In this document: one piece after another, positions 1-8,405 of the stretch | How positions within the stretch are numbered: position 1 is the first letter of the stretch | How the letters are laid out: every line of letters starts with the position of its first letter | Assembly: GCF_001654865.1 (NCBI RefSeq) | Contig: NZ_LXEO01000002.1 | Coordinates: forward strand, 1 to 64,000 | Reading direction: 5' to 3' | Source of the DNA: Buttiauxella noackiae ATCC 51607 | GTDB lineage: Bacteria; Pseudomonadota; Gammaproteobacteria; Enterobacterales; Enterobacteriaceae | DNA length: 64,000 nt | Made by a program: the position numbers and the translations under genes | The notes under the pieces: generated by a model | The model's database searches: none | Seen by the model: the letters and a program-made list of their open reading frames with translations, nothing else | What the model was told of the DNA's origin: nothing

Positions 1-11
1 ATACAAATTAA

Positions 12-37
12 AAAAGGCACCTAAAAAGGTGCCTTTT
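12..37 (-). terminator. Rho-independent terminator of mltD
   Basis: A 10-bp inverted repeat (AAAAGGCACC / GGTGCCTTTT) with a 6-nt loop lies just past the mltD stop. Read on the minus strand it ends in a T run, as expected for an intrinsic terminator. Confidence 0.8.
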
Positions 38-51
38 GATTCGATTAACGC

Positions 52-1410
52 TTACGCATCAGGTGTAGAGTTGTTGCTAACAAATAGCGTCAACTGATCT
101 CCAGGTTTCAGATTGTCTGTATCGTCGTTCCAGCGCAGAACATCCTTGATGTTCACACCGTGACGTTTCGCGATACTCGACAACGAGTCACCCTTGCGCA
201 CCTTATAAGTGATGCTATCGTTCTTAGCTAAACTCTGTGCGCCATTTTTGACGTTGAGTGTTTGGCCGACTTTAATGTTCGCGCCGCGTATGCCATTCCA
301 GCTTTGCAAATCTTTTGCACTTACACCTAAGCGTGAAGCAATGCTCGATAAGGTATCACCTGAACGAACACGATAAGATTTGCTGCCACCTGCAGTACTG
401 CGGTTATCAGCGACTAGCCGTGGCTGCACTGCTGCAATTTCACCAGAAGCCAAAGAGGCTTTTAGCTGATCGGCATGCTTTTTGGGTACCATTACATAAC
501 GCTGGTTCTTGCCAACGGTCGAGGTTTTTACCCCGGCGTTGAATGTCTTCAGCGTGCTTAATGATATACCTGCCATTTCGGCAACCTGCGTAAGCTCAAC
601 CGGATCACTAACTTCTACACGTGCTAAGGCACGGCTTTCGTCAGTAGTAGGTAAGCGTACGCCGTACTTTTTGCTGTTTTTGAGAATATCACTCAAAGCC
701 AACATTTTTGGTACGTAAATTTTGGTTTCCCGTGGCAGTGAAAGCGACCAAAAATCCGTTGGTAAACCACGAGCTTTATTCGCTTTCATTGCCTTCAGTA
801 CACGACCTTCGCCGCTGTTGTACGCCGCCACGGTTAATAACCAGTCGCCGTCAAACATCTTGTTCAGACGCTGCATCATATCGAGTGCGGCAGTGGTGGA
901 AGCCACTACATCACGACGTGCATCGTATGCTTTGGTCTGTTTTAAACCATAATTTCGACCCGTACTCGGTACAATCTGCCAGATGCCAGCGGCATTCGCA
1001 GAAGAGGTAGCGTGGGGGTCAAAAGCGCTCTCCACTATGGGTAGCAGTACTAGTTCCATTGGCATGTTGCGTTTCTTAACTTGCCCGGCAATCCAGTACA
1101 TATACGGCTCTGCCCGTAATGTTACATCGTGGAGATAGCTCTTATTCTTCAGGTACTTCTGTTTCTGTTCGCGGATCCGGATATTCTCCGGTACCCCCAT
1201 CTTTAGCTCGTCGCCAATGAAGTTCCACAAGTTTTGGTTATCCGCGAGATATGTCCCATCGTCCATCCATCGCGAACCTGTGTACTTTCCTGCTTCACCT
1301 TGACCAGCTGCCGACAGACTCTGTGCGTGCTGTTGGATGTTGCCGTCATGCCTTGACGCCTGGCACCCCACAAGCAAAACAGAGGCGAGTAATATCGCTT
1401 TTGCCTTCAT
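52..1410 (-). CDS. mltD: Membrane-bound lytic murein transglycosylase D
   Basis: MltD is an outer-membrane lipoprotein that cleaves the MurNAc-GlcNAc bond of peptidoglycan with 1,6-anhydro ring formation. The 452-residue protein has a lipoprotein signal ending in LLVGC (Cys16). A transglycosylase SLT domain spans about residues 105-230, with the catalytic Glu at about 127 in the ES motif followed by AGIWQ. Two LysM peptidoglycan-binding repeats lie at the C-terminus (about 345-388 and 402-446). Length and domain order match the E. coli protein. It sits next to gloB on the same strand, as in E. coli, with its own terminator at 12-37. Confidence 0.98.
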   Translation of the reverse strand: MKAKAILLASVLLVGCQASRHDGNIQQHAQSLSAAGQGEAGKYTGSRWMDDGTYLADNQNLWNFIGDELKMGVPENIRIREQKQKYLKNKSYLHDVTLRAEPYMYWIAGQVKKRNMPMELVLLPIVESAFDPHATSSANAAGIWQIVPSTGRNYGLKQTKAYDARRDVVASTTAALDMMQRLNKMFDGDWLLTVAAYNSGEGRVLKAMKANKARGLPTDFWSLSLPRETKIYVPKMLALSDILKNSKKYGVRLPTTDESRALARVEVSDPVELTQVAEMAGISLSTLKTFNAGVKTSTVGKNQRYVMVPKKHADQLKASLASGEIAAVQPRLVADNRSTAGGSKSYRVRSGDTLSSIASRLGVSAKDLQSWNGIRGANIKVGQTLNVKNGAQSLAKNDSITYKVRKGDSLSSIAKRHGVNIKDVLRWNDDTDNLKPGDQLTLFVSNNSTPDA

Positions 1411-1481
1411 GTGTGTGTCAAATGGTTGCTTAAAAGACGAGCAAGAATACCTTCCACTTTAAAACAACACAACCAAAAAAT

Positions 1482-2237
1482 TCAGAAGGTATCTTTCTTT
1501 GTCCGTAACCAGGCGAATATCTGCTGTGGTTGTTGCAAGTTTGTTTCTTTATTTATTTTTTCTTTTAAATCAATATCATCAGTTCTTAAGAATAAATTTA
1601 TTTTGCGTTCATTTTCCAAAGAACTTGGTAAGGTTGATTGGTTTTTTGCACGTAACTCATTAACTTTTCGACAGTATCCGTTTAATTTCTCATCGTCAGG
1701 AAGAATAGATAAGGAAAATTTTATATTCGAGAGTGTGTATTCGTGTGCGCAGCAAATTAACGTATCTGCAGGTAACTTGTTAAGTTTTTGAAAAGAATCA
1801 TACATATTCTCTGCAGTGCCTTCAAAAAGGCGTCCGCAGCCGCCAGAAAACATGGTGTCACCGCAAAAAAGATAAGGTGCGCTGTAGAAACAGATATGTC
1901 CTAAAGTGTGACCGGGTGTGGCAATTACAGTAAATTCATACTTCAAAATATTGACCGTTTCGCCCTCTCTGACTACCCGGTTCGTTCCCTTATCTTGTGT
2001 CTCCTCTGGGCCATATACCACAAGGCCTGGATACTTTTTGAGAAGTTCTTTCACGCCGCCAACATGGTCGTTGTGATGGTGGGTCAGTAAAATAGCTTCT
2101 GGCTGCCAGTGATTATCTTCAAGGGCTTTTAGTACAGGTTGAGCTTCGCCCGGGTCAACAATGATGCATCTGCCTTGCTCATCATTCAGAACCCAGATGT
2201 AGTTGTCCTGGAATGCGGAAATACTGTTAAGATTCAT
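1482..2237 (-). CDS. gloB: Hydroxyacylglutathione hydrolase (glyoxalase II)
   Basis: GloB hydrolyses S-D-lactoylglutathione to D-lactate and glutathione in methylglyoxal detoxification. The 251-residue cytosolic protein has the metallo-beta-lactamase fold signature THHHNDH at residues 52-58 (metal ligands His53, His55, Asp57, His58) and further ligands in the GHTLGH and CGDTMF stretches. Length is the same as in E. coli. It is divergent from yafS, with only 36 bp between the two start codons, so their promoters must overlap or lie within coding sequence. Confidence 0.97.
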   Translation of the reverse strand: MNLNSISAFQDNYIWVLNDEQGRCIIVDPGEAQPVLKALEDNHWQPEAILLTHHHNDHVGGVKELLKKYPGLVVYGPEETQDKGTNRVVREGETVNILKYEFTVIATPGHTLGHICFYSAPYLFCGDTMFSGGCGRLFEGTAENMYDSFQKLNKLPADTLICCAHEYTLSNIKFSLSILPDDEKLNGYCRKVNELRAKNQSTLPSSLENERKINLFLRTDDIDLKEKINKETNLQQPQQIFAWLRTKKDTF

Positions 2238-2273
2238 AATTCGACCTCTCTGAATTGCGCTAAGAAGGTAGTG

Positions 2274-3041
2274 ATGAAACCGGCAAGGATACCTGAAAAT
2301 TTCATTTCACCGCATCATTGGGGAGAACTGCCATGGGGCGAGTACTACCGTGAGGCGCTGGAATCCCAACTTCAGCCGTGGTTTGCTAAGATGTTTGGCT
2401 TCCACCTACTGAAAATCGGCAACTTAAGCACTGAAATCGACACAGAAGCCTGCGCTATTTCACACCAGGTGAATGTTGCTTTACAAGGCGACCGACTTCA
2501 GGTGAATGCCGATCCGCTGTATTTACCTTTTGCCGGTAAATCAGTCGATGCATGTATGTTGGCTCATACATTGCCGTGGTGCCAGGATCCACATGGATTA
2601 TTGCGCGAAGCCGATCGGGTGTTAATTGATGATGGATGGCTAATCCTTAGTAGCTTTAATCCTGTGAGCCTGCTGGGTTTAGGTAAGACAGTGCCATTTT
2701 TGCGTAAACGCACGCCGTATCATTGTCGAATGTTCACACCGATGAGGATATTTGATTGGCTGGCATTGCTGAATTTTGAAGTGATGCACCAACGCAGTTT
2801 CCAGGTTTTACCCTGGAGTAAACAAGGCGGGAAAATGCTCAGTACCCATCTTCCTGCGTTGGGATGTATGCATGTCATTGTGGCGCGTAAGCGGACATTG
2901 CCCCTTACGCTCAATCCTATGAAAAGCCGGAAAGCAAAACCGCAAATCCGCTCAGCTGTGGGGGCAACGCGGCAATTTCGTGAAACAACTAAGGCTTCGC
3001 CGTCTCTGACAGATAACCCACGTCCTCGAGAGTTGGATTAG
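2274..3041 (+). CDS. yafS: SAM-dependent methyltransferase-like protein YafS
   Basis: This is a class I methyltransferase-like protein of 255 residues whose substrate is not known. A type-11 methyltransferase core is visible around residues 80-145 (DPLYLPF, then LREADRVL and a [10 protein letters not shown] strand). The ATG at 2274 was chosen over an in-frame start further upstream because it follows an AAGAAGG ribosome-binding site and avoids overlap with gloB. The 3' end overlaps the convergent rnhA gene by 53 bp. Orthology rests on sequence and on the gloB-yafS-rnhA order. Confidence 0.93.
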   Translation: MKPARIPENFISPHHWGELPWGEYYREALESQLQPWFAKMFGFHLLKIGNLSTEIDTEACAISHQVNVALQGDRLQVNADPLYLPFAGKSVDACMLAHTLPWCQDPHGLLREADRVLIDDGWLILSSFNPVSLLGLGKTVPFLRKRTPYHCRMFTPMRIFDWLALLNFEVMHQRSFQVLPWSKQGGKMLSTHLPALGCMHVIVARKRTLPLTLNPMKSRKAKPQIRSAVGATRQFRETTKASPSLTDNPRPRELD

Positions 3042-3465
3042 AAGCCGCTTCGCGGGCGAGCTCATCACAACGTTCGTTTTCAGGGTGACCGGCATGGCCT
3101 TTCACCCATTCCCAACTGATTTTATGCTCGCTTAAGGCAGTATCCAGTCGCTTCCATAAATCGACATTCTTGACTGGTTTTTTATCGGCCGTTTTCCAGC
3201 CACGTTTTTTCCAGTTATGAATCCATTGGGTAATTCCCTGGCGAACATATTGGCTGTCGGTGCTAAGCACAACGTCGCAAGGCTCGATCAACGCCTCAAG
3301 TGCAACGATTGCCGCCATCATTTCCATGCGATTGTTTGTGGTCAGGCGAAAGCCAACGCTAAAAATTTTTTCGTGCTGTTTGTAGCGTAAAATAGCACCA
3401 TATCCACCCGGCCCCGGGTTACCGAGGCAAGAGCCATCGGTGAAAATTTCTACCTGTTTGCGCAT
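2989..3465 (-). CDS. rnhA: Ribonuclease HI
   Basis: RNase HI cleaves the RNA strand of RNA-DNA hybrids and removes R-loops and primers. The 158-residue protein keeps the four carboxylate catalytic residues at the E. coli positions: Asp10 in FTDGS, Glu48 in NRMEM, Asp70 in STDSQ and Asp134. The start at 3465 (MRKQVEIF) was preferred to a longer open frame because it matches the family N-terminus. It is divergent from dnaQ with 52 bp between starts, and its tail overlaps yafS. Confidence 0.98.
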   Translation of the reverse strand: MRKQVEIFTDGSCLGNPGPGGYGAILRYKQHEKIFSVGFRLTTNNRMEMMAAIVALEALIEPCDVVLSTDSQYVRQGITQWIHNWKKRGWKTADKKPVKNVDLWKRLDTALSEHKISWEWVKGHAGHPENERCDELAREAASNPTLEDVGYLSETAKP

Positions 3466-3517
3466 CTCTGGTAGACTTCCTGTGATTAAAAAACCAAGTC
3501 TGACATAAACGAGCGCC

Positions 3518-4249
3518 ATGAGCACAGCAATTACACGACAGATCGTCCTCGATACAGAAACCACCGGTATGAACCAAATCGGTGCTCACTACGAAGGGCA
3601 CCGCATTATTGAAATCGGTGCGGTTGAAGTCATCAACCGCCGCCTGACGGGTAATAATTTCCACGTATACCTGAAACCTGATCGTCTGGTTGACCCGGAA
3701 GCCTTTGGCGTGCATGGAATTGCCGATGAGTTTTTGGCAGACAAGCCAACCTTTGATCAGGTTGCTGATTCGTTCATGGACTATATTCGCGGCGCAGAGC
3801 TCGTCATCCATAACGCATCGTTCGATATCGGCTTTATGGACTATGAGTTCGGCAAGCTCAATCGCGATATCCCGAAAACCAACACCTTCTGCAAAGTTAC
3901 CGATAGCCTGGCGCTCGCCCGTAAAATGTTCCCGGGCAAGCGTAATAGCCTCGATGCACTTTGTTCACGTTATGAAATAGATAACAGCAAGCGAACGTTG
4001 CACGGCGCCTTGCTCGATGCCCAAATTCTGGCCGACGTCTATTTAATGATGACGGGTGGGCAAACTTCTCTGAAGTTTGCAATGGAAGGGGATGTGCAGC
4101 AGCGTAGCGGAGACAACGGAATTCAACGTGTTGTGCGCCGCAGCTCGGGAATACGCGTCATTCGTGCCAGTGATGCAGAACTGGAAGCGCATGAATCGCG
4201 GCTCGACCTTGTGGAAAAAAAGGGCGGAAGCTGCCTGTGGCGTATATAA
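3518..4249 (+). CDS. dnaQ: DNA polymerase III epsilon subunit (3'-5' proofreading exonuclease)
   Basis: DnaQ is the proofreading subunit of the replicative polymerase core and binds alpha and theta. The 243-residue protein has exonuclease motif I LDTETTG (Asp12, Glu14), motif II around [12 protein letters not shown], and motif [11 protein letters not shown] with the catalytic His and Asp. The short C-terminal tail that contacts the alpha subunit is present. Length matches E. coli. It is divergent from rnhA and precedes tRNA-Asp, the conserved enteric arrangement. Confidence 0.98.
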   Translation: MSTAITRQIVLDTETTGMNQIGAHYEGHRIIEIGAVEVINRRLTGNNFHVYLKPDRLVDPEAFGVHGIADEFLADKPTFDQVADSFMDYIRGAELVIHNASFDIGFMDYEFGKLNRDIPKTNTFCKVTDSLALARKMFPGKRNSLDALCSRYEIDNSKRTLHGALLDAQILADVYLMMTGGQTSLKFAMEGDVQQRSGDNGIQRVVRRSSGIRVIRASDAELEAHESRLDLVEKKGGSCLWRI

Positions 4250-4324
4250 AATCAGCGTTAATGTATTAAAAAGCACCGTTTGGGTGAAATTAACGGCAAA
4301 CGACTAGTTTAATAAGAAAAAACG

Positions 4325-4353
4325 TTGACGCTCATGAGCCCTATACGTATTAT
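4325..4353 (+). promoter_or_regulatory. Sigma-70 promoter of tRNA-Asp
   Basis: TTGACG (4325-4330) and TATTAT (4348-4353) are separated by exactly 17 bp. A GC-rich discriminator follows, typical of stringently controlled stable-RNA promoters. The tRNA begins about 30 bp downstream. Confidence 0.75.
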
Positions 4354-4383
4354 CTGCCTCGTTCCCGACGGGGAACAAAACGC

Positions 4384-4460
4384 GGAGCGGTAGTTCAGTC
4401 GGTTAGAATACCTGCCTGTCACGCAGGGGGTCGCGGGTTCGAGTCCCGTCCGTTCCGCCA
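4384..4460 (+). tRNA. aspV: tRNA-Asp (anticodon GTC)
   Basis: This is a 77-nt tRNA with encoded CCA. The acceptor stem is GGAGCGG paired with CCGTTCC, and the anticodon loop is CTGTCAC with anticodon GTC. The D arm and the T arm (GGTTCGAGTCCC) are intact. The sequence looks identical to E. coli tRNA-Asp. It sits after dnaQ, as aspV does in E. coli, at a well-known enteric integration hot spot. The accessory hpx cluster begins immediately after it. Confidence 0.98.
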
Positions 4461-4466
4461 CAATTA

Positions 4467-4498
4467 GAAAGCCTGAATCAGAAATGATTCAGGCTTTC
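4467..4498. terminator. Hairpin terminator after tRNA-Asp and hpxC
   Basis: A perfect 14-bp inverted repeat (GAAAGCCTGAATCA / TGATTCAGGCTTTC) with a GAAA loop lies between the convergent tRNA-Asp and permease genes. A short T run follows on the plus strand, so it may serve both. Confidence 0.8.
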
Positions 4499-4504
4499 GT
4501 CGTT

Positions 4505-5998
4505 TTAATCCTTCGAAACGACAACCTGCCCGTTATATCCCAGTACGCCACTCTCTTTCTCAGCACGTGCCAGCCAGCGGTAACAGCCTGCACTCAAGAA
4601 TGCGCCGATAAACCAGCTAAAGTTAGCCACCTCGTGAAGAGCTGGAATAAAGCTGATGATTAAGCCAATGGCAACTGATGGCAGCAGCGCGAGAATCGCT
4701 TTAGGGTTGAAACCACTTTTGTACCAGTAGCGGCCTTTTGGCGTGTCATCAAACAGATCGTCGACATAAATTTTGCTGCGTTTAATGATATAGAAGTCAG
4801 TCAACAGGATACCGAATAGTGGCCCAATAAACGCACCCAGCACATCCAGCGTGTAGTGAATAAGCTCTGGAGACTGGAACAAGTTCCACGGTGTCAGCAG
4901 TACAGATCCCACGGCTGCAATCATCCCACCGGTACGGAAGCTGATTTTCTGCGGCGAGCAGTTCGAGAAGTCGAAAGCCGGTGAGACAAAGTTTGCCACG
5001 ATATTAATACCGATAGTGGCGGTGATCATGGTCAGCAAACCAATTGCCATCGCGAGGCTGTTGCCCACATGGCTTACCGTTTCGATAGGGTCAGTGATCA
5101 TTTTGCCAAACAGGGATTGTGTACCGGAGACTATCACTACGGTCACGATGGAGAACAGCAGGAAGTTAAACGGCAGCCCCCAGCGGTTACCACGACGGAT
5201 CTCTTTCATGCTTTTGCCGTAGCGCGAGAAGTCGCCGAAGTTCAGCAATGGACCGGAGAAGTATGAAACGACCAGCGCCGTTGCGGTAAGCATCTGCCAC
5301 GCCTGCTCGCCAGAGCTAAGTTGTTTGCTGGCAAGCGTAAACGAAATTCCGTCAAACCCAGTTTGATACAAAATCCAGCCTGCCAGCACCATCATCACGA
5401 TGTATACCGCAGGCCCCGCGATATCAATGAATCGTTTGATAGCATTCATGCCGTGCCAGAAAACCATCGCCTGAAGCACCCACATAATACCAAAGCAAAC
5501 CCAGCCGAGATGCGAAAGACCGAGGAAATGTCCGGTAGTCATTGGCGCAAGTGAAGGCCAGAATTTCAGCATAACGAGCATTAAAGCATTTGCGGCCAGA
5601 TAAGTCTGGATACCGTACCAGGCGAAAGCGATTAACCCACGTATCACCGCCGGAATGTTGGCACCGAACACGCCAAATGCCTGGCGGCAAATCACTGCGT
5701 AAGGCACGCCTGCCATTTGGCTAGGTTTCGCTACCAGGTTCGCGCACAGCTGTACGATACAAATCCCCACCAATAAGCAAAGCAAAACCTGCCAGCTTGC
5801 CAGTCCTAGAGTGAAGAAGCTGGCAGCCACCACATAGCCACCCATGCTATGCACATCAGACATCCAGAAAGAAAAAATATTGTACCAGGACCAGGTCTGA
5901 TTGCGCGTCGGCGCCAGATCATCGTTACACAGGCGCGGGCTATACCCTACGTTTGCGCTATCGATCATGGCAGTCGTGTTGTGTTCAATGCTTGGCAT
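4505..5998 (-). CDS. hpxC: NCS1-family allantoin/hydantoin-type permease (HpxC-like)
   Basis: This 497-residue integral membrane protein has about 12 predicted hydrophobic segments and the NCS1 (nucleobase:cation symporter-1) look. That includes the TWSWYNIFSFWMSDVHS region near the N-terminus and the YFSGPLLNFGDFSRYGKS segment in the middle. NCS1 proteins import purines, allantoin or hydantoins. It is divergent from the allantoin racemase-allantoinase pair, so uptake of allantoin is the likely role. The symbol follows the Klebsiella hpx nomenclature, where hpxC lies near hpxAB. Substrate is inferred from context. A sigma-54-like promoter lies about 55 bp upstream. Confidence 0.9.
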   Translation of the reverse strand: MPSIEHNTTAMIDSANVGYSPRLCNDDLAPTRNQTWSWYNIFSFWMSDVHSMGGYVVAASFFTLGLASWQVLLCLLVGICIVQLCANLVAKPSQMAGVPYAVICRQAFGVFGANIPAVIRGLIAFAWYGIQTYLAANALMLVMLKFWPSLAPMTTGHFLGLSHLGWVCFGIMWVLQAMVFWHGMNAIKRFIDIAGPAVYIVMMVLAGWILYQTGFDGISFTLASKQLSSGEQAWQMLTATALVVSYFSGPLLNFGDFSRYGKSMKEIRRGNRWGLPFNFLLFSIVTVVIVSGTQSLFGKMITDPIETVSHVGNSLAMAIGLLTMITATIGINIVANFVSPAFDFSNCSPQKISFRTGGMIAAVGSVLLTPWNLFQSPELIHYTLDVLGAFIGPLFGILLTDFYIIKRSKIYVDDLFDDTPKGRYWYKSGFNPKAILALLPSVAIGLIISFIPALHEVANFSWFIGAFLSAGCYRWLARAEKESGVLGYNGQVVVSKD

Positions 5999-6051
5999 GA
6001 TATCTGCTCCCTAATAAAAACAGATGCTGACGGATTGTCTGAAACCTTTGT

Positions 6052-6067
6052 TGCAGGAACTGGGCCA
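6052..6067 (-). promoter_or_regulatory. Sigma-54-like promoter for hpxC
   Basis: On the minus strand the sequence reads TGGCCC-N5-CTGCA, with the diagnostic GG and GC separated by 10 bp. It matches the TGGCAC-N5-TTGCA consensus at all but two positions. It lies 54 bp upstream of the hpxC start. An NtrC-like site at 6195-6209 sits at a typical enhancer distance. Confidence 0.55.
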
Positions 6068-6194
6068 GGTTTTAATTTTTTAATGCAGGCTGAATACGGC
6101 GGCGTTTGAGAGCCATATCGGCGTATATTAAGGCGCTGCGTGCTATTTCGCAGCGCGTGAAATGTGCAGAGATAGTGCACGCAATCATTTTTAT

Positions 6195-6209
6195 GCCCGG
6201 AAATGGTGC
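6195..6209. promoter_or_regulatory. Possible NtrC binding site upstream of hpxC
   Basis: The 15-mer GCCCGGAAATGGTGC has one perfect half (TGGTGC) and one degenerate half (GCCCGG) of the NtrC consensus GCACCA-N3-TGGTGC. It lies about 130 bp upstream of the sigma-54-like promoter of hpxC. Evidence is weaker than for the site at 12525. Confidence 0.35.
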
Positions 6210-6242
6210 TGACCATTGGGGCGAAAACCAAAAGGAATGAGT

Positions 6243-6980
6243 ATGAAGAAACATTTGATTCAGGTGATCAACCCGAACACGAACGTGGCAATGACACACA
6301 CAATTGCGCAAGCGGCACGTAGCGTTACTGCCCCATCCAGCGAAATCATCGCGGTTTGCCCATCACAGGGCGTGGAGTCTATAGAAGGACATTTTGATGA
6401 AGCGGTAGCGGCTATTGGTGTGCTTGAGCAAATCAAACTCGGTAAAGAGCAAGGGGTAAGTGGTCACGTTATCGCCTGTTTTGGCGATCCTGGTTTACTG
6501 GCCGCGCGTGAACTCGCCAGTGGCCCGGTTATTGGTATAGCCGAAGCAGCAATGCACGCCGCAACAATGGTTGCGACACGCTTCTCTATCGTCACCACTT
6601 TGCCGCGTACCGTGATTATTGCGCGCCATTTATTACGCCAGTATGGCTTCGAGCACCATTGCGCAGCGCTGCATGCGATCGATTTACCGGTACTTGCTCT
6701 GGAAGATGGCACGGGTCTTGCTCAGATGAAGGTACGCGAGCGTTGTATACAAGCCATGAAAGAGGATAACAGCGGAGCGATTGTGCTTGGTTGTGGTGGG
6801 ATGGCTAATCTTGCACGGGAATTGACTGCTGAATTGGGCATTCCCGTCATTGATGGCGTTACAGCAGCAGTGAAAATGGTCGAGTCCCTCATCGCTCTTG
6901 GGCTTGGAACCAGCAAGCATGGCGACCTCGCGTATCCGAATAAAAAACCGTTATCAGGCTGTTTTGACATGCTGAGTTGA
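6243..6980 (+). CDS. hpxA: Allantoin racemase HpxA (Asp/Glu/hydantoin racemase family)
   Basis: HpxA interconverts R- and S-allantoin so that both enantiomers can enter the pathway. The 245-residue protein has the two-cysteine catalytic arrangement of the Asp/Glu racemase superfamily: Cys79 in ACFGDPG and Cys184 in LGCGGMA. The N-terminal INPNTN motif is typical of hydantoin racemases. The ATG at 6243 was chosen because it follows an AAAGGA site at a good distance; an in-frame ATG at 6237 is too close to that site. The next gene, hpxB, starts 31 bp downstream, so they probably form an operon. Confidence 0.93.
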   Translation: MKKHLIQVINPNTNVAMTHTIAQAARSVTAPSSEIIAVCPSQGVESIEGHFDEAVAAIGVLEQIKLGKEQGVSGHVIACFGDPGLLAARELASGPVIGIAEAAMHAATMVATRFSIVTTLPRTVIIARHLLRQYGFEHHCAALHAIDLPVLALEDGTGLAQMKVRERCIQAMKEDNSGAIVLGCGGMANLARELTAELGIPVIDGVTAAVKMVESLIALGLGTSKHGDLAYPNKKPLSGCFDMLS

Positions 6981-7011
6981 AATTCTGGCTCGGCTCGTAA
7001 GGAACCGAACC

Positions 7012-7968
7012 ATGAATGAATTACCGAAAACTAAAAATTATCACTTCACTGAAAATTACCCGCGTGACATGAAAGGTTATGCGGGTAAGCCTCCACATGC
7101 GCAATGGCCAAATAACGCCCGGGTAGCTGTGCAGTTCGTTCTCAATTTTGAAGAGGGTGGTGAAAACCACGTTCTGCATGGCGACAGCGGTTCGGAACAG
7201 TTCCTTTCCGATATCATCGGTGCCGCCAGTTTTCCTGACCGCCATATGTCGATGGATTCCCTCTATGAATACGGTTCTCGAGCCGGGTTCTGGCGCATCC
7301 ATCACGAGTTCCAAAAACGCGGCCTGACGATGACAGTCTTTGGCGTAGCAATGGCACTGGCGCGTAACCCTGAAATTGTTGAAGCAATAAAAGCAGCTGA
7401 TTACGACGTGGTAAGCCACGGATGGCGCTGGATCCACTACCAAAATCTGGATGAAGCCACTGAGCGTCAGCATATGCATCAGGCTATCGAAATCCTTGAA
7501 GATTTATTCGGCAGCAAACCGCTCGGTTGGTATACCGGCCGCGACAGCCCGAATACACGTCGGCTGGTGGCAGAAAATGGCAGCTTCCTGTACGACAGCG
7601 ATTATTACGGCGACGATCTGCCATTCTGGAGCAAAGTCAGCTGTAGTGATGGTTCGACTAAACCCCACCTGGTTGTGCCTTACACGCTTGATGCCAACGA
7701 TATGCGCTTTGCAACCGCGCAGGGTTTTAACACCGCCGAGCAGTTTTATACCTATCTGAAAGACAGCTTTGATGTGTTGTACGAAGAAGGGGAAACGGCA
7801 CCGAAAATGATGTCTATCGGCATGCACTGCCGTTTACTGGGGCGGCCGGGTCGTTTCAGAGCATTACAGCGTTTTCTGGATTATGTGCAACAGCATGATG
7901 ATGTGTGGATATGCCGTCGTCAGGAGATTGCCGAGCATTGGGTGAAGACGCATCCATATTACGAATAA
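7012..7968 (+). CDS. hpxB: Allantoinase HpxB (PuuE, polysaccharide-deacetylase fold)
   Basis: HpxB hydrolyses allantoin to allantoate. The 318-residue protein belongs to the PuuE branch of the polysaccharide deacetylase (NodB-like) fold, not to the metal-dependent AllB allantoinases. It shows LNFEEGGE near residue 45, YEYGSRAGFWRI near 84, the SHGWRW segment and the YTGRDSPN segment characteristic of PuuE. Length fits the family (about 300-320). It follows hpxA with a good ribosome-binding region (AAGGAACC) and is probably co-transcribed with it. Confidence 0.95.
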   Translation: MNELPKTKNYHFTENYPRDMKGYAGKPPHAQWPNNARVAVQFVLNFEEGGENHVLHGDSGSEQFLSDIIGAASFPDRHMSMDSLYEYGSRAGFWRIHHEFQKRGLTMTVFGVAMALARNPEIVEAIKAADYDVVSHGWRWIHYQNLDEATERQHMHQAIEILEDLFGSKPLGWYTGRDSPNTRRLVAENGSFLYDSDYYGDDLPFWSKVSCSDGSTKPHLVVPYTLDANDMRFATAQGFNTAEQFYTYLKDSFDVLYEEGETAPKMMSIGMHCRLLGRPGRFRALQRFLDYVQQHDDVWICRRQEIAEHWVKTHPYYE

Positions 7969-7978
7969 ATGATGTGGC

Positions 7979-8003
7979 GGCGGGTGACATTTTGTTCCCC
8001 GCC
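7979..8003. terminator. Weak hairpin between hpxB and hpxZ
   Basis: GGCGGG (7979-7984) pairs with CCCGCC (7998-8003) in the short gap between the convergent hpxB and hpxZ genes. There is no clear T run, so its role as a terminator is uncertain. Confidence 0.35.
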
Positions 8004-8011
8004 AACAGTCT

Positions 8012-8395
8012 TTAACTCATTACGCTGACGTGTGCGGCGACAATTCGCCAGCCATACGGAAATTTGACCCATGTTTGCATTTGACGGCCAATTTTGTCGC
8101 TTCCTTCACGGGTGAATTCCGTGCTGGCAACAGCCATATCATCGCCGTACGTGGTGATGGTGGTATTTTGCAAAAGCCGGTCTAGCCCCTGAGACGAACG
8201 AGCATTTCTGAAAGCTCTTATCTCATCGATACCGTATAGATTTTCACTCGCACCATAGCGAACGGTACGGGGATCTGCCCAAAATAGTTCATCTAAAACC
8301 GCAACATCGTTGCTGATCAACGCCTGTTCGTAGCGGTAAAAAGCGGCACTCACCTCATTGACGATTGCCGGGCGATCAATATTGTCACGCATCAT
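8012..8395 (-). CDS. hpxZ: Oxalurate catabolism protein HpxZ (DUF3225, NTF2-like)
   Basis: This 127-residue protein belongs to the SnoaL/NTF2-like DUF3225 family found with hpxWXY in enteric purine clusters. Its biochemical role is not established. The sequence has the helix-rich N-terminus followed by FWADPRTVRYG and a TWVKFPYGWRIVAAHVS strand typical of this cone-shaped fold. It is the last gene of the hpxWXYZ operon and starts 10 bp after the hpxY stop. A role as an isomerase, ligand-binding or accessory protein would be inference only. Confidence 0.9.
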   Translation of the reverse strand: MMRDNIDRPAIVNEVSAAFYRYEQALISNDVAVLDELFWADPRTVRYGASENLYGIDEIRAFRNARSSQGLDRLLQNTTITTYGDDMAVASTEFTREGSDKIGRQMQTWVKFPYGWRIVAAHVSVMS

Positions 8396-8405
8396 AGTAT
8401 TTACC

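Noticed and set aside
708-1010. Open frames opposite mltD and many similar frames opposite other genes
   Set aside because: They lie antisense to well-conserved genes, lack ribosome-binding sites and show no recognisable protein features.
6133-6156. 8-bp GC-rich inverted repeat (GCGCTGCG / CGCAGCGC) between hpxC and hpxA as an operator
   Set aside because: No second copy was found at other hpx promoters and no regulator motif fits; it may be a simple hairpin.
6164-6181. GTGCA-N7-TGCAC repeat upstream of hpxA as an NtrC site
   Set aside because: The spacing is two bases shorter than the NtrC dyad and the inner bases do not match.
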